Source: an uncultured Burkholderiales bacterium
GTDB taxonomy: Bacteria; Pseudomonadota; Gammaproteobacteria; Burkholderiales; Burkholderiaceae_C
Assembly: GCA_903892175.1 (NCBI GenBank)
Contig: CAITHK010000083.1
Span: 1 to 42,001, forward strand
Reading direction: 5' to 3'
Length of the DNA: 42,001 nt
Shown: piece after piece, positions 24,086 through 33,130 of the stretch
Numbering within the stretch: the stretch's first letter is position 1
Layout of the letters: the number at the start of each line of letters is the position of its first letter
Program-made: the position numbers and the translations under genes
The notes under the pieces: model-generated
The model's database searches: none
Seen by the model: only the letters and a program-made list of their open reading frames with translations
Told to the model about the DNA's origin: nothing

Positions 24086-24912
24086 AAGATGAATTGTAGG
24101 CGGGGTAGGGCCGCCAAGGCATTGGCCCGCGAGGCATGGGCCAACTCTGCCAAGGCGATGCCACGCAAGTCGGCCAGCACCTGCGCGATGCGGGGCAACT
24201 CGGCGGGGGTGTTGCGGCCTTGTGCTTGGCCGGCGCTGCGCTGCTTGGCAGTGGCGTAAAGCCAGTGGGGCGGAATGTCGGGTGCGTCGGTTTCAAGCAC
24301 GATGGCCGACAACGGCAACTCGGTGGCCAAGCGGCGCAGTTGCAAGGCACGCTCAAAGGTGAGTGCGCCGCCAAAGCCCAATTTGAAACCCAGAGCGAGG
24401 AAGGCTTTTGCTTGTTGCAAACTGCCATTGAAGGCGTGCGCAATGCCGCCTTGCACAGGGATGTCACGCAGGCCTTTGAGCAGCTTGTCCGCCGATCGGC
24501 GCACGTGCAAGATGACCGGCAACTGGTGCTGCTGGGCCAAGCGCAGTTGCGCCCGATACAAGTGTTCTTGTGTTGCCCATGCAGAGGGCGTGTTGAGTGT
24601 CGGCACAAAACCATCCAAGCCCACTTCACCCACCGCGACCAAGCGCGTGTCCGCGTGGTGCGCTTGCAATGCGTGGTCGAGGTGTTCTATATCTTCCAGC
24701 GAAGCTTGGGGGGTGTACAACGGATGGATGCCCAGGGCATAGGCATCGCGATGGGCATGCGCCAACTGGCGCACGGCCTGAAAGTTGGCCACTTCCACCG
24801 CAGGGATGACGCAACACCCGACACCTTGGGCGCGGGCCTGCTCACGCGCTGGCGTGCGGTCTGCGTCAAATTCCGCCGCGTCGAGGTGGCAGTGGGTGTC
24901 GATCCAAAACAT
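24082..24912 (-). CDS. tatD: TatD-family metal-dependent deoxyribonuclease
   Basis: A 276-residue TIM-barrel hydrolase. The family motifs in order are FWIDTHCHLD at the N-terminus, GIHPLY, AVGEVGLDGF, ILHVRRSADKLLKG, GIAHAFNGS and VLETDAPDIPP. TatD proteins are cytoplasmic 3'-5' nucleases linked to DNA repair and quality control. The track begins at 24939; the ATG at 24912 is chosen because the family starts two or three residues before the IDTHCH motif. It follows the dnaJ-like gene by 44 bases. Confidence 0.9.
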   Translation of the reverse strand: MFWIDTHCHLDAAEFDADRTPAREQARAQGVGCCVIPAVEVANFQAVRQLAHAHRDAYALGIHPLYTPQASLEDIEHLDHALQAHHADTRLVAVGEVGLDGFVPTLNTPSAWATQEHLYRAQLRLAQQHQLPVILHVRRSADKLLKGLRDIPVQGGIAHAFNGSLQQAKAFLALGFKLGFGGALTFERALQLRRLATELPLSAIVLETDAPDIPPHWLYATAKQRSAGQAQGRNTPAELPRIAQVLADLRGIALAELAHASRANALAALPRLQFIL

Positions 24913-24956
24913 GGTGCTCGAATTATCGAGCCCACCCATGGCGGGCCGAGGCCGCC

Positions 24957-25301
24957 TCAGAGATAGGCGTGCAAGCGACCGCGTCGGTCGTAGGTGGTCA
25001 ACACGCTAACGTAGGCTGCGGGTCGCTTCGGGGTGTCGGCCTGCACAGGTTTGTGCAGATGGGGGGCTGGGGCCTGGAGTTGGCGCAACCACTGATCGTA
25101 GGCATAGCGCCGTTCGGGGCAAGACAAGATGGCGTAGGCCGCATTGAGTTGGGCCATGTGATCGCCCGCGCCCGGGCGAGTGCGGGTGGCGTGGTCCGGG
25201 TGGTAACGCTTGGCCAAGGCGCGGTAGGCGGCGCGGATGACATCGGGCTCCGCCGTGGGGGCCACGCCTAGCAATGCGTAATGGTCTTTGAATCCGTCCA
25301 T
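24957..25301 (-). CDS. Small J-domain (DnaJ-like) protein
   Basis: A 114-residue protein with an N-terminal J domain: DHYALLGVAPTAEPDVIRAAY, the invariant HPD in AKRYHPDHATR, and LNAAYAILSCPERRYAYD. J domains stimulate the ATPase of a DnaK partner. No zinc-finger or substrate-binding C-terminal domain follows, only about 40 residues with VSVLTTYDRRGRLHAYL at the end. It is therefore a specialised co-chaperone of unknown client and not DnaJ itself. It is first in the minus-strand run leading to trpS. Confidence 0.87.
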   Translation of the reverse strand: MDGFKDHYALLGVAPTAEPDVIRAAYRALAKRYHPDHATRTRPGAGDHMAQLNAAYAILSCPERRYAYDQWLRQLQAPAPHLHKPVQADTPKRPAAYVSVLTTYDRRGRLHAYL

Positions 25302-25372
25302 GTGGCGGATTCTACATAAAACAATTAAAAAGTATTAAAAATATTAGAAATACTTTATTTAATAGTTACTTT
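25302..25372. promoter_or_regulatory. AT-rich spacer between lolD and the dnaJ-like gene
   Basis: About 70 bases of markedly AT-rich DNA in a GC-rich window. It contains the inverted repeat AAAGTATT (25329-25336) and AATACTTT (25349-25356). On the minus strand a TAGAAT element lies about 10 bases before the dnaJ-like start. It probably holds the promoter of the dnaJ-tatD run and may help end the lolCD transcript. The exact promoter is not resolved. Confidence 0.35.
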
Positions 25373-26074
25373 TTAGTCTTGCAATTGACCCTGTTGGAGG
25401 CTCAGTTGGCGATCGCACCGTGCTGCTAGGGCGGTGTCGTGGGTCACCAGCACAAAGGCCGTGCCTTGCTCGCGGGCCAGTTGCAACATCAGGGCAAACA
25501 CTTGGTCGGCGGTGCCACGGTCGAGGTTGCCGGTGGGTTCGTCGGCCAGTACACAGGCCGGGCGCGTGACCAGCGCGCGCGCAATGGCCACGCGCTGGCG
25601 CTCGCCGCCCGACAGCTCGGCAGGGCGGTGGTGCATGCGCTGGCCCAAGCCCACAGCGTGCAAGATGGCTTGGGCCTGAGCGCTGGCTGCCACGCGATCC
25701 ATGCGTCGAATCCAAAGCGGCATGGCCACGTTGTCGATGGCGCTGAATTCGGGCAGCAGGTGGTGGAACTGGTAGACAAAGCCCAGGTGTTGGTTGCGCA
25801 GCGCGCCCAACTTGCCCACGCTCAGCCCTTGCAAGGCTTGGCCAAGCCAAGCCACGTTGCCGGTGGTGGGCGCATCCAAGCCGCCGAGCAATTGCAGCAA
25901 GGTGCTTTTGCCAGAACCTGAGGTGCCCACGATGGCCACCGTCTCGCCGGTGTGCACGTCCAAGTTGACGCCTTGCAACACGGTGACATCCAAGGGGCCT
26001 TCGCGAAACCGCCGTCCCAAGTTGCGCGCCATCAACACCGGGGCCGTTGGCGATAGGTGGCTGGTTTCACTCAT
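25373..26074 (-). CDS. lolD: LolD lipoprotein-releasing ABC transporter ATPase
   Basis: A 233-residue ATP-binding subunit of the LolCDE complex, which extracts outer-membrane lipoproteins from the inner membrane and passes them to LolA. Walker A is GTSGSGKST (50-58), the signature is LSGGERQR (154-161), and Walker B is [11 protein letters not shown] (175-185). The Lol-type block [21 protein letters not shown] is also present. The track extends it into lolC; the ATG at 26074 overlaps the lolC end by eight bases and gives normal length. Confidence 0.95.
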   Translation of the reverse strand: MSETSHLSPTAPVLMARNLGRRFREGPLDVTVLQGVNLDVHTGETVAIVGTSGSGKSTLLQLLGGLDAPTTGNVAWLGQALQGLSVGKLGALRNQHLGFVYQFHHLLPEFSAIDNVAMPLWIRRMDRVAASAQAQAILHAVGLGQRMHHRPAELSGGERQRVAIARALVTRPACVLADEPTGNLDRGTADQVFALMLQLAREQGTAFVLVTHDTALAARCDRQLSLQQGQLQD

Positions 26075-27335
26075 AACGCAGCGCCTCGGCAGGGTTGATG
26101 CGGCTGGCGCGCCAACTCGGATAGAGCGTGGCCACCAAGGCCATGGCCAAGGACAGCAACACGACGGGCCAAATGTCGGCCGACTGAGGGTCGCTGGGCA
26201 TGCGGCTGATGAGGTAAATGTCGCGTGGCAAAAAGCTCGCACCCAGCGCGTTCTCGATGGCGGGCACGATGACGTCGATGTTGAACGCCACGCCCAGGCC
26301 CAACAGCAAGCCCGCCAAGGTCCCCAGCACGCCCACCGTGGCGCCTTGGACCACGAAAATAGCCATGATGCTGCGCGGGCTGGCGCCCAAGGTGCGCAAG
26401 ATGGCGATGTCGGCTCGCTTGTCGGTTACCGTCATCACCAAGGTGGTGACCAGGTTGAACGCTGCCACCGCCACGATCAGGGTGAGGATGATGAACATCA
26501 TGCGTTTCTCCACCTGCACGGCGGCAAACCAATTGCGGTTTTGTCGGGTCCAGTCGCGCACGATCACGTCTGGCCCCAGCTGGGCGGCCAAGTCGGAGGC
26601 CACGCTGCGGGCTTGTTGCGCGTCTTTGAGCTTGAGTCGCACGCCGCTGGGTGAGGTGAGGCGAAAGATGCGTTGTGCATCGTCGACGTGCAGCAACACC
26701 AAGGTGGCGTCGTACTCGTAGTGGCCCGAGTCAAACAGACCGGCCACGGTGAGTTGTTTCAAGCGCGGCATCACGCCCGCAGGGGTGACTTGTCCGCCGG
26801 GTGCCACCAGCGTCACCCGGTCGCCCACTTGCACGCCCAGTGCGCGTGCCAGCTCACCGCCTAGCACCACGTTGAAGCTGTCAGCTTGCAGCGCAGCACG
26901 CACAGCGGGGGGCAATTGCAGGGTGAAGTCGGTGACCTGGGTTTCGAGTTCGGGCGCGATGCCGCGGACCATGGCGCCGCGCATCTCGTCGCCCCGTGCC
27001 ATCAGCGCTTGTTGTGCCACAAAAGGCGCGGCGGCCAGCACCGAGGGGTTTTGCCGGGCTTGGCGCATCAAGCCCGCGACATCGGCAAAGCCTTCGCCGC
27101 CCGGGGCCAACAGTTCGATGTGGGCCACCACCGCCAGCATGCGGTCGCGCACCTCTTTTTGGAAACCGTTCATCACACTCAACACGATGATCAGCGCGGC
27201 CACGCCCAAGGCGATGCCCAGCATGGACACGCCCGAAATGAACGAGATGAAGCCATTGCGTCCGCTGGATCGACCCGCGCGGGTATAGCGCCAACCGATC
27301 AGCAGTTCATAGGGAATTCGCAAGGGGGCAGTCAT
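26067..27335 (-). CDS. lolC: LolC/LolE-type lipoprotein-releasing permease
   Basis: A 422-residue inner-membrane permease of the FtsX/LolCE type. One helix lies near the N-terminus ([28 protein letters not shown]), then a large periplasmic domain (about 50-270), then three C-terminal helices ([64 protein letters not shown]). It starts at an ATG at 27335 and overlaps lolD. Only one permease gene is present, as in many betaproteobacteria, where a single LolF-like protein may act as a homodimer; the choice between LolC and LolE is therefore nominal. Confidence 0.93.
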   Translation of the reverse strand: MTAPLRIPYELLIGWRYTRAGRSSGRNGFISFISGVSMLGIALGVAALIIVLSVMNGFQKEVRDRMLAVVAHIELLAPGGEGFADVAGLMRQARQNPSVLAAAPFVAQQALMARGDEMRGAMVRGIAPELETQVTDFTLQLPPAVRAALQADSFNVVLGGELARALGVQVGDRVTLVAPGGQVTPAGVMPRLKQLTVAGLFDSGHYEYDATLVLLHVDDAQRIFRLTSPSGVRLKLKDAQQARSVASDLAAQLGPDVIVRDWTRQNRNWFAAVQVEKRMMFIILTLIVAVAAFNLVTTLVMTVTDKRADIAILRTLGASPRSIMAIFVVQGATVGVLGTLAGLLLGLGVAFNIDVIVPAIENALGASFLPRDIYLISRMPSDPQSADIWPVVLLSLAMALVATLYPSWRASRINPAEALRYE

Positions 27336-27371
27336 GACAGGCGCGATTGTGTCACCACATCACAGACAATC

Positions 27372-28406
27372 ATGCCCATGCCTTTTGTATCTCCTGTGTC
27401 GAACCTCGCCCTCACGGTCTTGCCCTATGCCTTGTGGACCGCGCAAGAGGCACCGCCGACCGCCTGGACCCAAGCCTTGCAAGCCGTCCCTTTGCCCAAT
27501 TTGCTGGCTTGGGTGACTCAGTCGCAGCGCCGCGTGGAGGCCCAAACCTCGACCACGGGTGGCGCGCCCGCCCGCTTGGCTTTGCCGCATGAACAGATTC
27601 AGGCCCAAGCCTTGGGTTGGCAGGTGGCTGAGGGGTGCTTGCCTTGGGCGGCTTTGCGCGCGGCCGAGCTTGGGCTTGAAGCGCAAGAGCTTGCATCCGA
27701 TTCGCCCGCTGCTTGGGGCTTCATCAGTTTGTGTCACTGGCAGGTGAGCCATGGCCAAGTCACCTTGGGTGACCCGGCCCACTTGGCGCTCGATGACAGC
27801 GAGGATGAGCGCTTGTTCCATGCCATGCGTGGGTTTTTTGCCGAAGACGGATTGACTCTGTACCGGGATGTGCCTGGACGATGGTTGGTGCGCGGGACGT
27901 GCTTGGTGGATCTGCCTACAGCCTCGTTGGACCGGGTGATCGGGCGCAACATCGACCCGTGGTTGGTGGGCGGCGATGCGCCCAGTGGCGCGGCCAAGTT
28001 GCTGCGGCGTTTGCAAAACGAAATGCAAATGCTGCTCTACACCCATGCGGTCAATGAGCACCGCACCCTGAGCATCAATTCGTTTTGGTTGCATGGCACG
28101 GGTGCTTTGCCGCCAACCCATGTTTCCTCGCCTGGATCTGTCAATGTGGTCAGCAGCCTGCGTGACAGCGCGTTGCAGCAAGACCTGATGACTTGGCTCG
28201 CTGCTTGGCAGCGGATCGATGCCGATGTGCTGGGGCCTTTGCGCACTGCGGCCGCCCAAGGCCAGCCCCAGCGCCTGATTTTATGTGGCGAGCACGAGCA
28301 CCATGTGTACGACAGCACCCGGTCGAACACTTGGCAACGTCTGCGTCGCCACTTCAACCCCTTGCGCTTAGACGCCGTGTTGGCGGTGACCGCCCCGAAA
28401 GAATGA
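27372..28406 (+). CDS. RpfE-like conserved protein (COG4255-type), recJ neighbour
   Basis: A 344-residue soluble protein with no signal peptide or membrane helix. It resembles the RpfE-type protein found next to recJ in Xanthomonas and many Burkholderiales, sometimes labelled as a cofactor-independent phosphoglycerate mutase-like or regulatory protein. Visible blocks are FISLCHWQVSHGQVTLGDP, YRDVPGRWLVRG, RNIDPWLVGG, LLRRLQNEMQMLLYTHAVNEHR and NSFWLHGTG. The biochemical function is not established. The long track frame from 26886 is a shadow of lolC upstream; the ATG at 27372 (or 27378) is the likely start. It ends 4 bases before recJ and diverges from lolC across 36 bases. Confidence 0.8.
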   Translation: MPMPFVSPVSNLALTVLPYALWTAQEAPPTAWTQALQAVPLPNLLAWVTQSQRRVEAQTSTTGGAPARLALPHEQIQAQALGWQVAEGCLPWAALRAAELGLEAQELASDSPAAWGFISLCHWQVSHGQVTLGDPAHLALDDSEDERLFHAMRGFFAEDGLTLYRDVPGRWLVRGTCLVDLPTASLDRVIGRNIDPWLVGGDAPSGAAKLLRRLQNEMQMLLYTHAVNEHRTLSINSFWLHGTGALPPTHVSSPGSVNVVSSLRDSALQQDLMTWLAAWQRIDADVLGPLRTAAAQGQPQRLILCGEHEHHVYDSTRSNTWQRLRRHFNPLRLDAVLAVTAPKE

Positions 28407-28410
28407 ACCC

Positions 28411-30138
28411 ATGCAATTGATCGAGCGTGATCGCCCGCCCCGCAGTGTGTGGGCTTTGGAGCAAGCGGGCCTGCACCCTTTGCTGGCGCAGTTGTACGCA
28501 GCCCGTGGCGTGAGCGATCCGCTCAGCATGGATGTGTCTCTGGCGCATTTGCTGCCGCCTGACGGGCTCAAAGGCATTGGCGCAGCGGCTGTGCTGCTGG
28601 CCGATGCCATGGCGGCTGACCAGCACCTGTGCATCGTGGCGGATTACGACTGCGATGGCGCCACCGCCTGCGCGGTGGCCCTGCGCGGTCTGCGCATGTT
28701 GGGCGCGCATCAGGTGTCTTACATCGTGCCCGACCGTGTGGTCGATGGCTATGGCCTGACCGCTGCGATTGCCCAACGCGTCAAAGCCAGTGGCGCTGAC
28801 GTGTTGATCACGGTGGACAACGGCATTGCCAGCGTGGAGGGTGTGGCCACCGCCAAGGCCTTGGGCCTGCAAGTGGTGGTGACCGACCACCACCTGCCCG
28901 CGGCAGAGTTGCCGCAAGCCGACGCCATCGTCAACCCCAACCAACCGGGCTGCAGCTTTGCCAGCAAATCTCTGGCCGGGGTGGGCGTGATGTTTTATGT
29001 GTTGTTGGCGCTGCGCGCAGAACTGCGTGCGCGTGGCCTGTTTACTGCAGACACTGCGGGCGCGCCGCTGGCGCAGCCCAAGCTCGACAGCCTGCTGCCC
29101 TTGGTGGCCTTGGGCACGGTGGCCGATGTGGTCAAGCTCGACGCCAACAACCGCCGTTTGGTGGCGCAAGGTTTGGCGCGGGTGCGCAAAGGCCATATGC
29201 CAGTGGGTATGACGGCCTTGTTTGTGGCAGCGGGCCGACAGAGTGCGCAATGCACCTCGCAAGACTTTGGTTTTGCCTTGGGGCCGCGCATCAACGCTGC
29301 CGGGCGCTTGTCGGACATGACCCTGGGCATTGAATGCCTGAGCACCGACGACACGGCTCGCGCCACCGAGCTGGCCACCCAGCTCGACCGCATCAACCGC
29401 GAGCGCCGTGACATCGAAGGCGACATGCGTGAACAAGCGCTGACTTTGGCGCAAGACATGTTCGACCCCGAGGAAGAACCCCCGTCGGCCTTGTGCGTGT
29501 TTGACCCCGACTTTCATGAAGGCGTGGTGGGCATCGTGGCCTCCAAGCTCAAAGACTTGCACCACCGGCCCACCTTTGTGTTTGCCCCCAGCCAAGCGAA
29601 CGGCAAAAGCCATGAGCTCAAGGGCTCGGGCCGTTCCATTCCAGGCTTTCATTTGCGCGATGCCCTGGACTTGGTAGTCAAGCGTCACCCCGGTGTGTTG
29701 CTGCGTTTCGGGGGCCATGCCATGGCCGCAGGCTGCACGCTGGACGAAGAACACTTGGCCATCTTTGAAGAAGCCTTGCAGCAGGTGGCCCAAGAGTGGC
29801 TCGATGCCGCCACCTTGCAACGCCGCCTGGACACCGACGGACCCTTGTTGCCCGAGTACTGCCGCCACGATGTGGCCAACACCCTGGCGCGTGAGGTGTG
29901 GGGCCAAGGTTTTGCGGCGCCCACCTTCAGCGAAGAAGTCGAGGTCTTGGGTCAGCGGCTGGTGGGCGAGAAACACTTGGCCTTGAAGTTGCGCCACCAA
30001 GGCCAACTGGTGGACGGCATATGGTTTGGCCGGGTTGACCCCTTGCCCTCTCTTGCCCATTTGGCTTTTCGCCTCGAAGCCGACGAGTGGCAAGGCAAAC
30101 AACGCGTGCGCTTTGTCGTTGAAGCCATGGCCGACTAA
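28411..30138 (+). CDS. recJ: Single-stranded-DNA-specific exonuclease RecJ
   Basis: A 575-residue DHH-family 5'-3' exonuclease that acts in recombination and mismatch repair. Catalytic motifs are DYDCDGATA (from residue 78), VDNG (135-138), TDHHLP (158-163), GLGTVADVV-like ALGTVADVV, and the DHHA1 block SGRSIPGFHL...GGHAMAAGCT. An OB-like C-terminal domain follows (EVEVLGQRLVGEKHLALKLRH). It starts 4 bases after the rpfE-like stop, so the two are probably translated from one transcript. Length is normal. Confidence 0.96.
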   Translation: MQLIERDRPPRSVWALEQAGLHPLLAQLYAARGVSDPLSMDVSLAHLLPPDGLKGIGAAAVLLADAMAADQHLCIVADYDCDGATACAVALRGLRMLGAHQVSYIVPDRVVDGYGLTAAIAQRVKASGADVLITVDNGIASVEGVATAKALGLQVVVTDHHLPAAELPQADAIVNPNQPGCSFASKSLAGVGVMFYVLLALRAELRARGLFTADTAGAPLAQPKLDSLLPLVALGTVADVVKLDANNRRLVAQGLARVRKGHMPVGMTALFVAAGRQSAQCTSQDFGFALGPRINAAGRLSDMTLGIECLSTDDTARATELATQLDRINRERRDIEGDMREQALTLAQDMFDPEEEPPSALCVFDPDFHEGVVGIVASKLKDLHHRPTFVFAPSQANGKSHELKGSGRSIPGFHLRDALDLVVKRHPGVLLRFGGHAMAAGCTLDEEHLAIFEEALQQVAQEWLDAATLQRRLDTDGPLLPEYCRHDVANTLAREVWGQGFAAPTFSEEVEVLGQRLVGEKHLALKLRHQGQLVDGIWFGRVDPLPSLAHLAFRLEADEWQGKQRVRFVVEAMAD

Positions 30139-30159
30139 CCCCACAACACCAACACACCC

Positions 30160-30918
30160 ATGGCCACGCGCAAAAAAACAAGCCTTCCCGACGTGAATTT
30201 TTCCGAGTACGGACCGGTGCGCTATTTGCATCTGGGTACCGAATGGATTCAAGGCTCGATGCTGATCGACAAGCCCTTTGACATCGAGCTCGACTACGTG
30301 CAACGCATGATGGCCTGGTTGCTGTTTGTCGAGCCCGACCGTGTGGCCCAACTCCATGCCATGCAACTGGGCTTGGGGTCGGCGGCGTTGACCAAGTTTT
30401 GTCACAAGCACTTGCGCATGAAGACCACGGCCATCGAGCTCAACCCACAGGTCATTGCCGCTTGTCGTTTGTGGTTCAAACTGCCCGCCGACACGGCCAA
30501 GCTCAACGTGGTGTTGGGAGATGCCGCTGAGGTGGCCCAACACGCCCACTGGCAAGGCCAGATCGATGCCCTGCAGGTGGATTTGTACGACCACGAAGCC
30601 GCCTCGCCCGTACTCGACAGCGCTGAGTTCTATGCCGACTGCCGCCGCTTGTTAACCGATGAGGGCTGCATGACGGTGAACTTGTTTGGCCGCAGTTCCA
30701 GCTATGCGCAAAGTGTGGAAAAAATGGCCCAAGCCTTTGGCGTGGATGCATTGTGGGCCTTCAAACCCACCCGCGAAGGCAACACCATCGTGTTGGCCCA
30801 GCGCACGCCTAAGCCCGTGAAGCGGGCCGAGTTGATGGCGCGAGCTGAAGCCATCCAAGCCCGCTGGCCGCTGCCCGCGACCAAATGGTTGCGGGTGTTC
30901 AAACCCTTGAGCCCCTGA
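30160..30918 (+). CDS. Spermidine-synthase-fold (SpeE-like) protein
   Basis: A 252-residue protein with the Rossmann-type aminopropyltransferase/methyltransferase fold. The glycine motif is MQLGLGSAALTKFC, the acidic residue at the end of strand 2 is in TTAIELNPQVIAACR, and later blocks are VVLGDAAEVA and DALQVDLYDHEAASPVL. It lacks the N-terminal beta domain and the clear polyamine gate residues of true spermidine synthases. A polyamine role is therefore not assured, and it may be a methyltransferase. It follows recJ by 21 bases on the same strand. Confidence 0.78.
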   Translation: MATRKKTSLPDVNFSEYGPVRYLHLGTEWIQGSMLIDKPFDIELDYVQRMMAWLLFVEPDRVAQLHAMQLGLGSAALTKFCHKHLRMKTTAIELNPQVIAACRLWFKLPADTAKLNVVLGDAAEVAQHAHWQGQIDALQVDLYDHEAASPVLDSAEFYADCRRLLTDEGCMTVNLFGRSSSYAQSVEKMAQAFGVDALWAFKPTREGNTIVLAQRTPKPVKRAELMARAEAIQARWPLPATKWLRVFKPLSP

Positions 30919-31049
30919 GCGCCAAGCTGCGCCGAATCAGGGTTTACCCGGTTTCCGGAGGCGACAGCACATAGGTGTAACCCACATCTGTTCTGGACAA
31001 GTCGACCCTCACAATTCGCGCCATGTTCGCTGTTCTTTGAGGAGAAGAA

Positions 31050-31535
31050 ATGATCAAAAGTCAAAAAGACTTTTTCTCCGGCCTGATGTTCACATTGGTC
31101 GGTGGTGGTTTTGCTTTGGGTGCCTTGAGTTACTCGGTGGGTACCGGTGCTCGCATGGGCCCGGGTTACTTTCCGTTGTTGTTGGGCATCGTGCTGGCCG
31201 TGTTGGGTGCTTTCATCATCTTTTATTCGCTGGTGGAGCATGCCGAAGACGGTGACAAGGTGGGCAAGTTCGCTTGGCGCCCCATCTTTTACATCTTGGG
31301 AGCCAACTTGGCGTTTGGTGTTTTGTTGGGCGGTCTGCCAAGCATTGGCCTTCCTGCCATGGGCTTGATCATGGCCATCTATGCGTTGGTCATCATCGCC
31401 AGCAAAGCGGGCGAAGAATTTGTCCTCAAAGATGTGTTGCTGCTTGCCACCATTTTGTCGGTTGGCAGTTACTTGGCGTTCATCGTTCTGCTGAAACTGC
31501 AGATGCCGGTGTGGCCTACCTTCATCACTGGTTGA
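31050..31535 (+). CDS. tctB: Tripartite tricarboxylate transporter small membrane subunit TctB
   Basis: A 161-residue protein with four predicted membrane helices. The TctB feature GARMGPGYFPLLLGIVLAVLGAFII lies in the first third. It pairs with TctA to form the membrane part of a secondary, cation-driven carrier for carboxylates. A strong GAGGAGAAG ribosome site precedes the ATG. It is 15 bases ahead of tctA. No TctC binding protein gene lies beside it. Confidence 0.92.
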   Translation: MIKSQKDFFSGLMFTLVGGGFALGALSYSVGTGARMGPGYFPLLLGIVLAVLGAFIIFYSLVEHAEDGDKVGKFAWRPIFYILGANLAFGVLLGGLPSIGLPAMGLIMAIYALVIIASKAGEEFVLKDVLLLATILSVGSYLAFIVLLKLQMPVWPTFITG

Positions 31536-31550
31536 GTCGGAGAATAAACA

Positions 31551-33062
31551 ATGGATTTGCTTTCAAACCTAGCTTTGGGTTTTGGCGTGGCCTTCACGCC
31601 CATCAACCTGCTGTACGCCTTGATCGGCTGTATCTTGGGTACCTTGATCGGTGTGTTGCCTGGCATCGGCCCAGTGGCCACCATCGCCATGTTGTTGCCC
31701 GCCACCTATGCGTTGCCCCCTGTGTCGGCGCTGATCATGTTGGCAGGTATTTACTACGGCGCGCAATACGGTGGTTCCACCACCGCGATTTTGGTCAACT
31801 TGCCCGGTGAGTCCTCATCGGTGGTGACCACCATCGACGGTTACCAAATGGCTCGCAAAGGCCGTGCGGGTCCCGCATTGGCTGCTGCTGGCTTGGGCTC
31901 GTTCTTCGCGGGCTCTGTGGGCACCTTGATCTTGGCCGCTTTTGCGCCGCCTTTGACCGAGTTGGCTTTCAAGTTCGGTCCTGCCGAGTACTATTCGCTC
32001 ATGATTTTGGGCTTGGTTGGCGCGGTGGTGTTGGCCTCGGGCTCTTTGCTCAAAGCCATTGCGATGATCGTGTTGGGTTTGCTGATGGGCCTGATTGGTA
32101 CCGACGTGAACTCTGGCGTGGCGCGTTTCAGCTTCGACATTCCTGAGTTGACCGACGGCGTGGGCTTTGTTGCCGTGGCCATGGGTGTGTTTGGTTACGG
32201 CGAGATCATCTCGAACCTGTCGCAACCCGAAGACGAGCGTGAGGTGTTCACCGCCAAGGTGGAAGGACTGTTCCCCACTAAGGAAGACTTCAAGAACATG
32301 ATTCCTGCGGTGCTGCGTGGCACGGCGCTGGGTTCTCTTCTGGGTGTGTTGCCCGGTGGCGGCGCGTTGTTGGCTGCGTTTGCGGCTTACACGATTGAAA
32401 AGAAAACCAAGCTGCGTCCTGGTGAAGTTCCTTTCGGTCAAGGCAACATCCGCGGTGTGGCAGCGCCTGAGTCGGCCAACAATGCCGGCGCACAAACCTC
32501 CTTCATTCCGTTGCTGACCTTGGGCATTCCACCCAACGCTGTGATGGCCTTGATGGTCGGTGCCATGACGATCCACAACATCCAGCCGGGTCCTCAGGTG
32601 ATGACCAGCAACCCTGAGTTGTTCTGGGGTTTGATCGCCTCAATGTGGATTGGTAACTTGATGCTGGTGATCTTGAACCTGCCCTTGATTGGCATGTGGA
32701 TCAAGCTGCTGTCTGTGCCTTACCGCTTTTTGTTCCCCGCCATTGTGCTGTTCTGCGCCATCGGTGTGTACTCGACCAACAACAACACCTTTGACATTTG
32801 GTTGGTGGCAGCCTTTGGCTTCATCGGCTACTTGTTTGTCAAGTTGGGTTGCGAGCCTGCACCTTTGTTGCTCGGGTTTATCTTGGGCCCAATGATGGAA
32901 GAGAACTTGCGTCGTGCGCTGTTGCTTTCACGCGGTGACTGGTCGGTGTTTGTAACCCGACCACTGTCGGGTGGCTTGTTGGGTGCTGCCCTGTTGCTGC
33001 TCATCATCGTGCTGCTGCCTTCGATCCGCTCCAAGCGCGAAGAAGCCTTCGTCGAAGAGTGA
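31551..33062 (+). CDS. tctA: Tripartite tricarboxylate transporter large permease TctA
   Basis: A 503-residue polytopic permease with the family glycine-rich blocks GTLIGVLPGIGPVATIAMLLP near the N-terminus, YYGAQYGGSTTAILVNLPGE, and the repeat LLGVLPGGGALLAAFAAYTIEK in the second half. It moves citrate or other small carboxylates with an extracytoplasmic TctC protein. The substrate is decided mostly by TctC, which is missing here, so it is unknown. It is followed by a strong terminator and then gamma-glutamyltransferase genes. Confidence 0.94.
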   Translation: MDLLSNLALGFGVAFTPINLLYALIGCILGTLIGVLPGIGPVATIAMLLPATYALPPVSALIMLAGIYYGAQYGGSTTAILVNLPGESSSVVTTIDGYQMARKGRAGPALAAAGLGSFFAGSVGTLILAAFAPPLTELAFKFGPAEYYSLMILGLVGAVVLASGSLLKAIAMIVLGLLMGLIGTDVNSGVARFSFDIPELTDGVGFVAVAMGVFGYGEIISNLSQPEDEREVFTAKVEGLFPTKEDFKNMIPAVLRGTALGSLLGVLPGGGALLAAFAAYTIEKKTKLRPGEVPFGQGNIRGVAAPESANNAGAQTSFIPLLTLGIPPNAVMALMVGAMTIHNIQPGPQVMTSNPELFWGLIASMWIGNLMLVILNLPLIGMWIKLLSVPYRFLFPAIVLFCAIGVYSTNNNTFDIWLVAAFGFIGYLFVKLGCEPAPLLLGFILGPMMEENLRRALLLSRGDWSVFVTRPLSGGLLGAALLLLIIVLLPSIRSKREEAFVEE

Positions 33063-33065
33063 TCA

Positions 33066-33114
33066 CAGGTGCTTGAACACCTGGTTTAGAAACGGCACCT
33101 TCGGGTGCCGTTTT
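33066..33114 (+). terminator. Tandem hairpins ending tctBA
   Basis: The first hairpin is CAGGTG/CACCTG (33066-33083). The second has arms AACGGCACC (33091-33099) and GGTGCCGTT (33104-33112) around a TTCG tetraloop, followed by T residues. The second is a strong intrinsic terminator, so the following gene probably has its own promoter or relies on read-through. Confidence 0.8.
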
Positions 33115-33130
33115 GCATAGGAATGAACCC

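Noticed and set aside
28354-30594. A 746-codon open frame antisense to recJ and the SpeE-like gene
   Set aside because: It is a mirror frame of high-GC coding sequence. Its protein is low-complexity, rich in Gln, His and Gly, with no recognisable domain, and recJ on the other strand has all its catalytic motifs.
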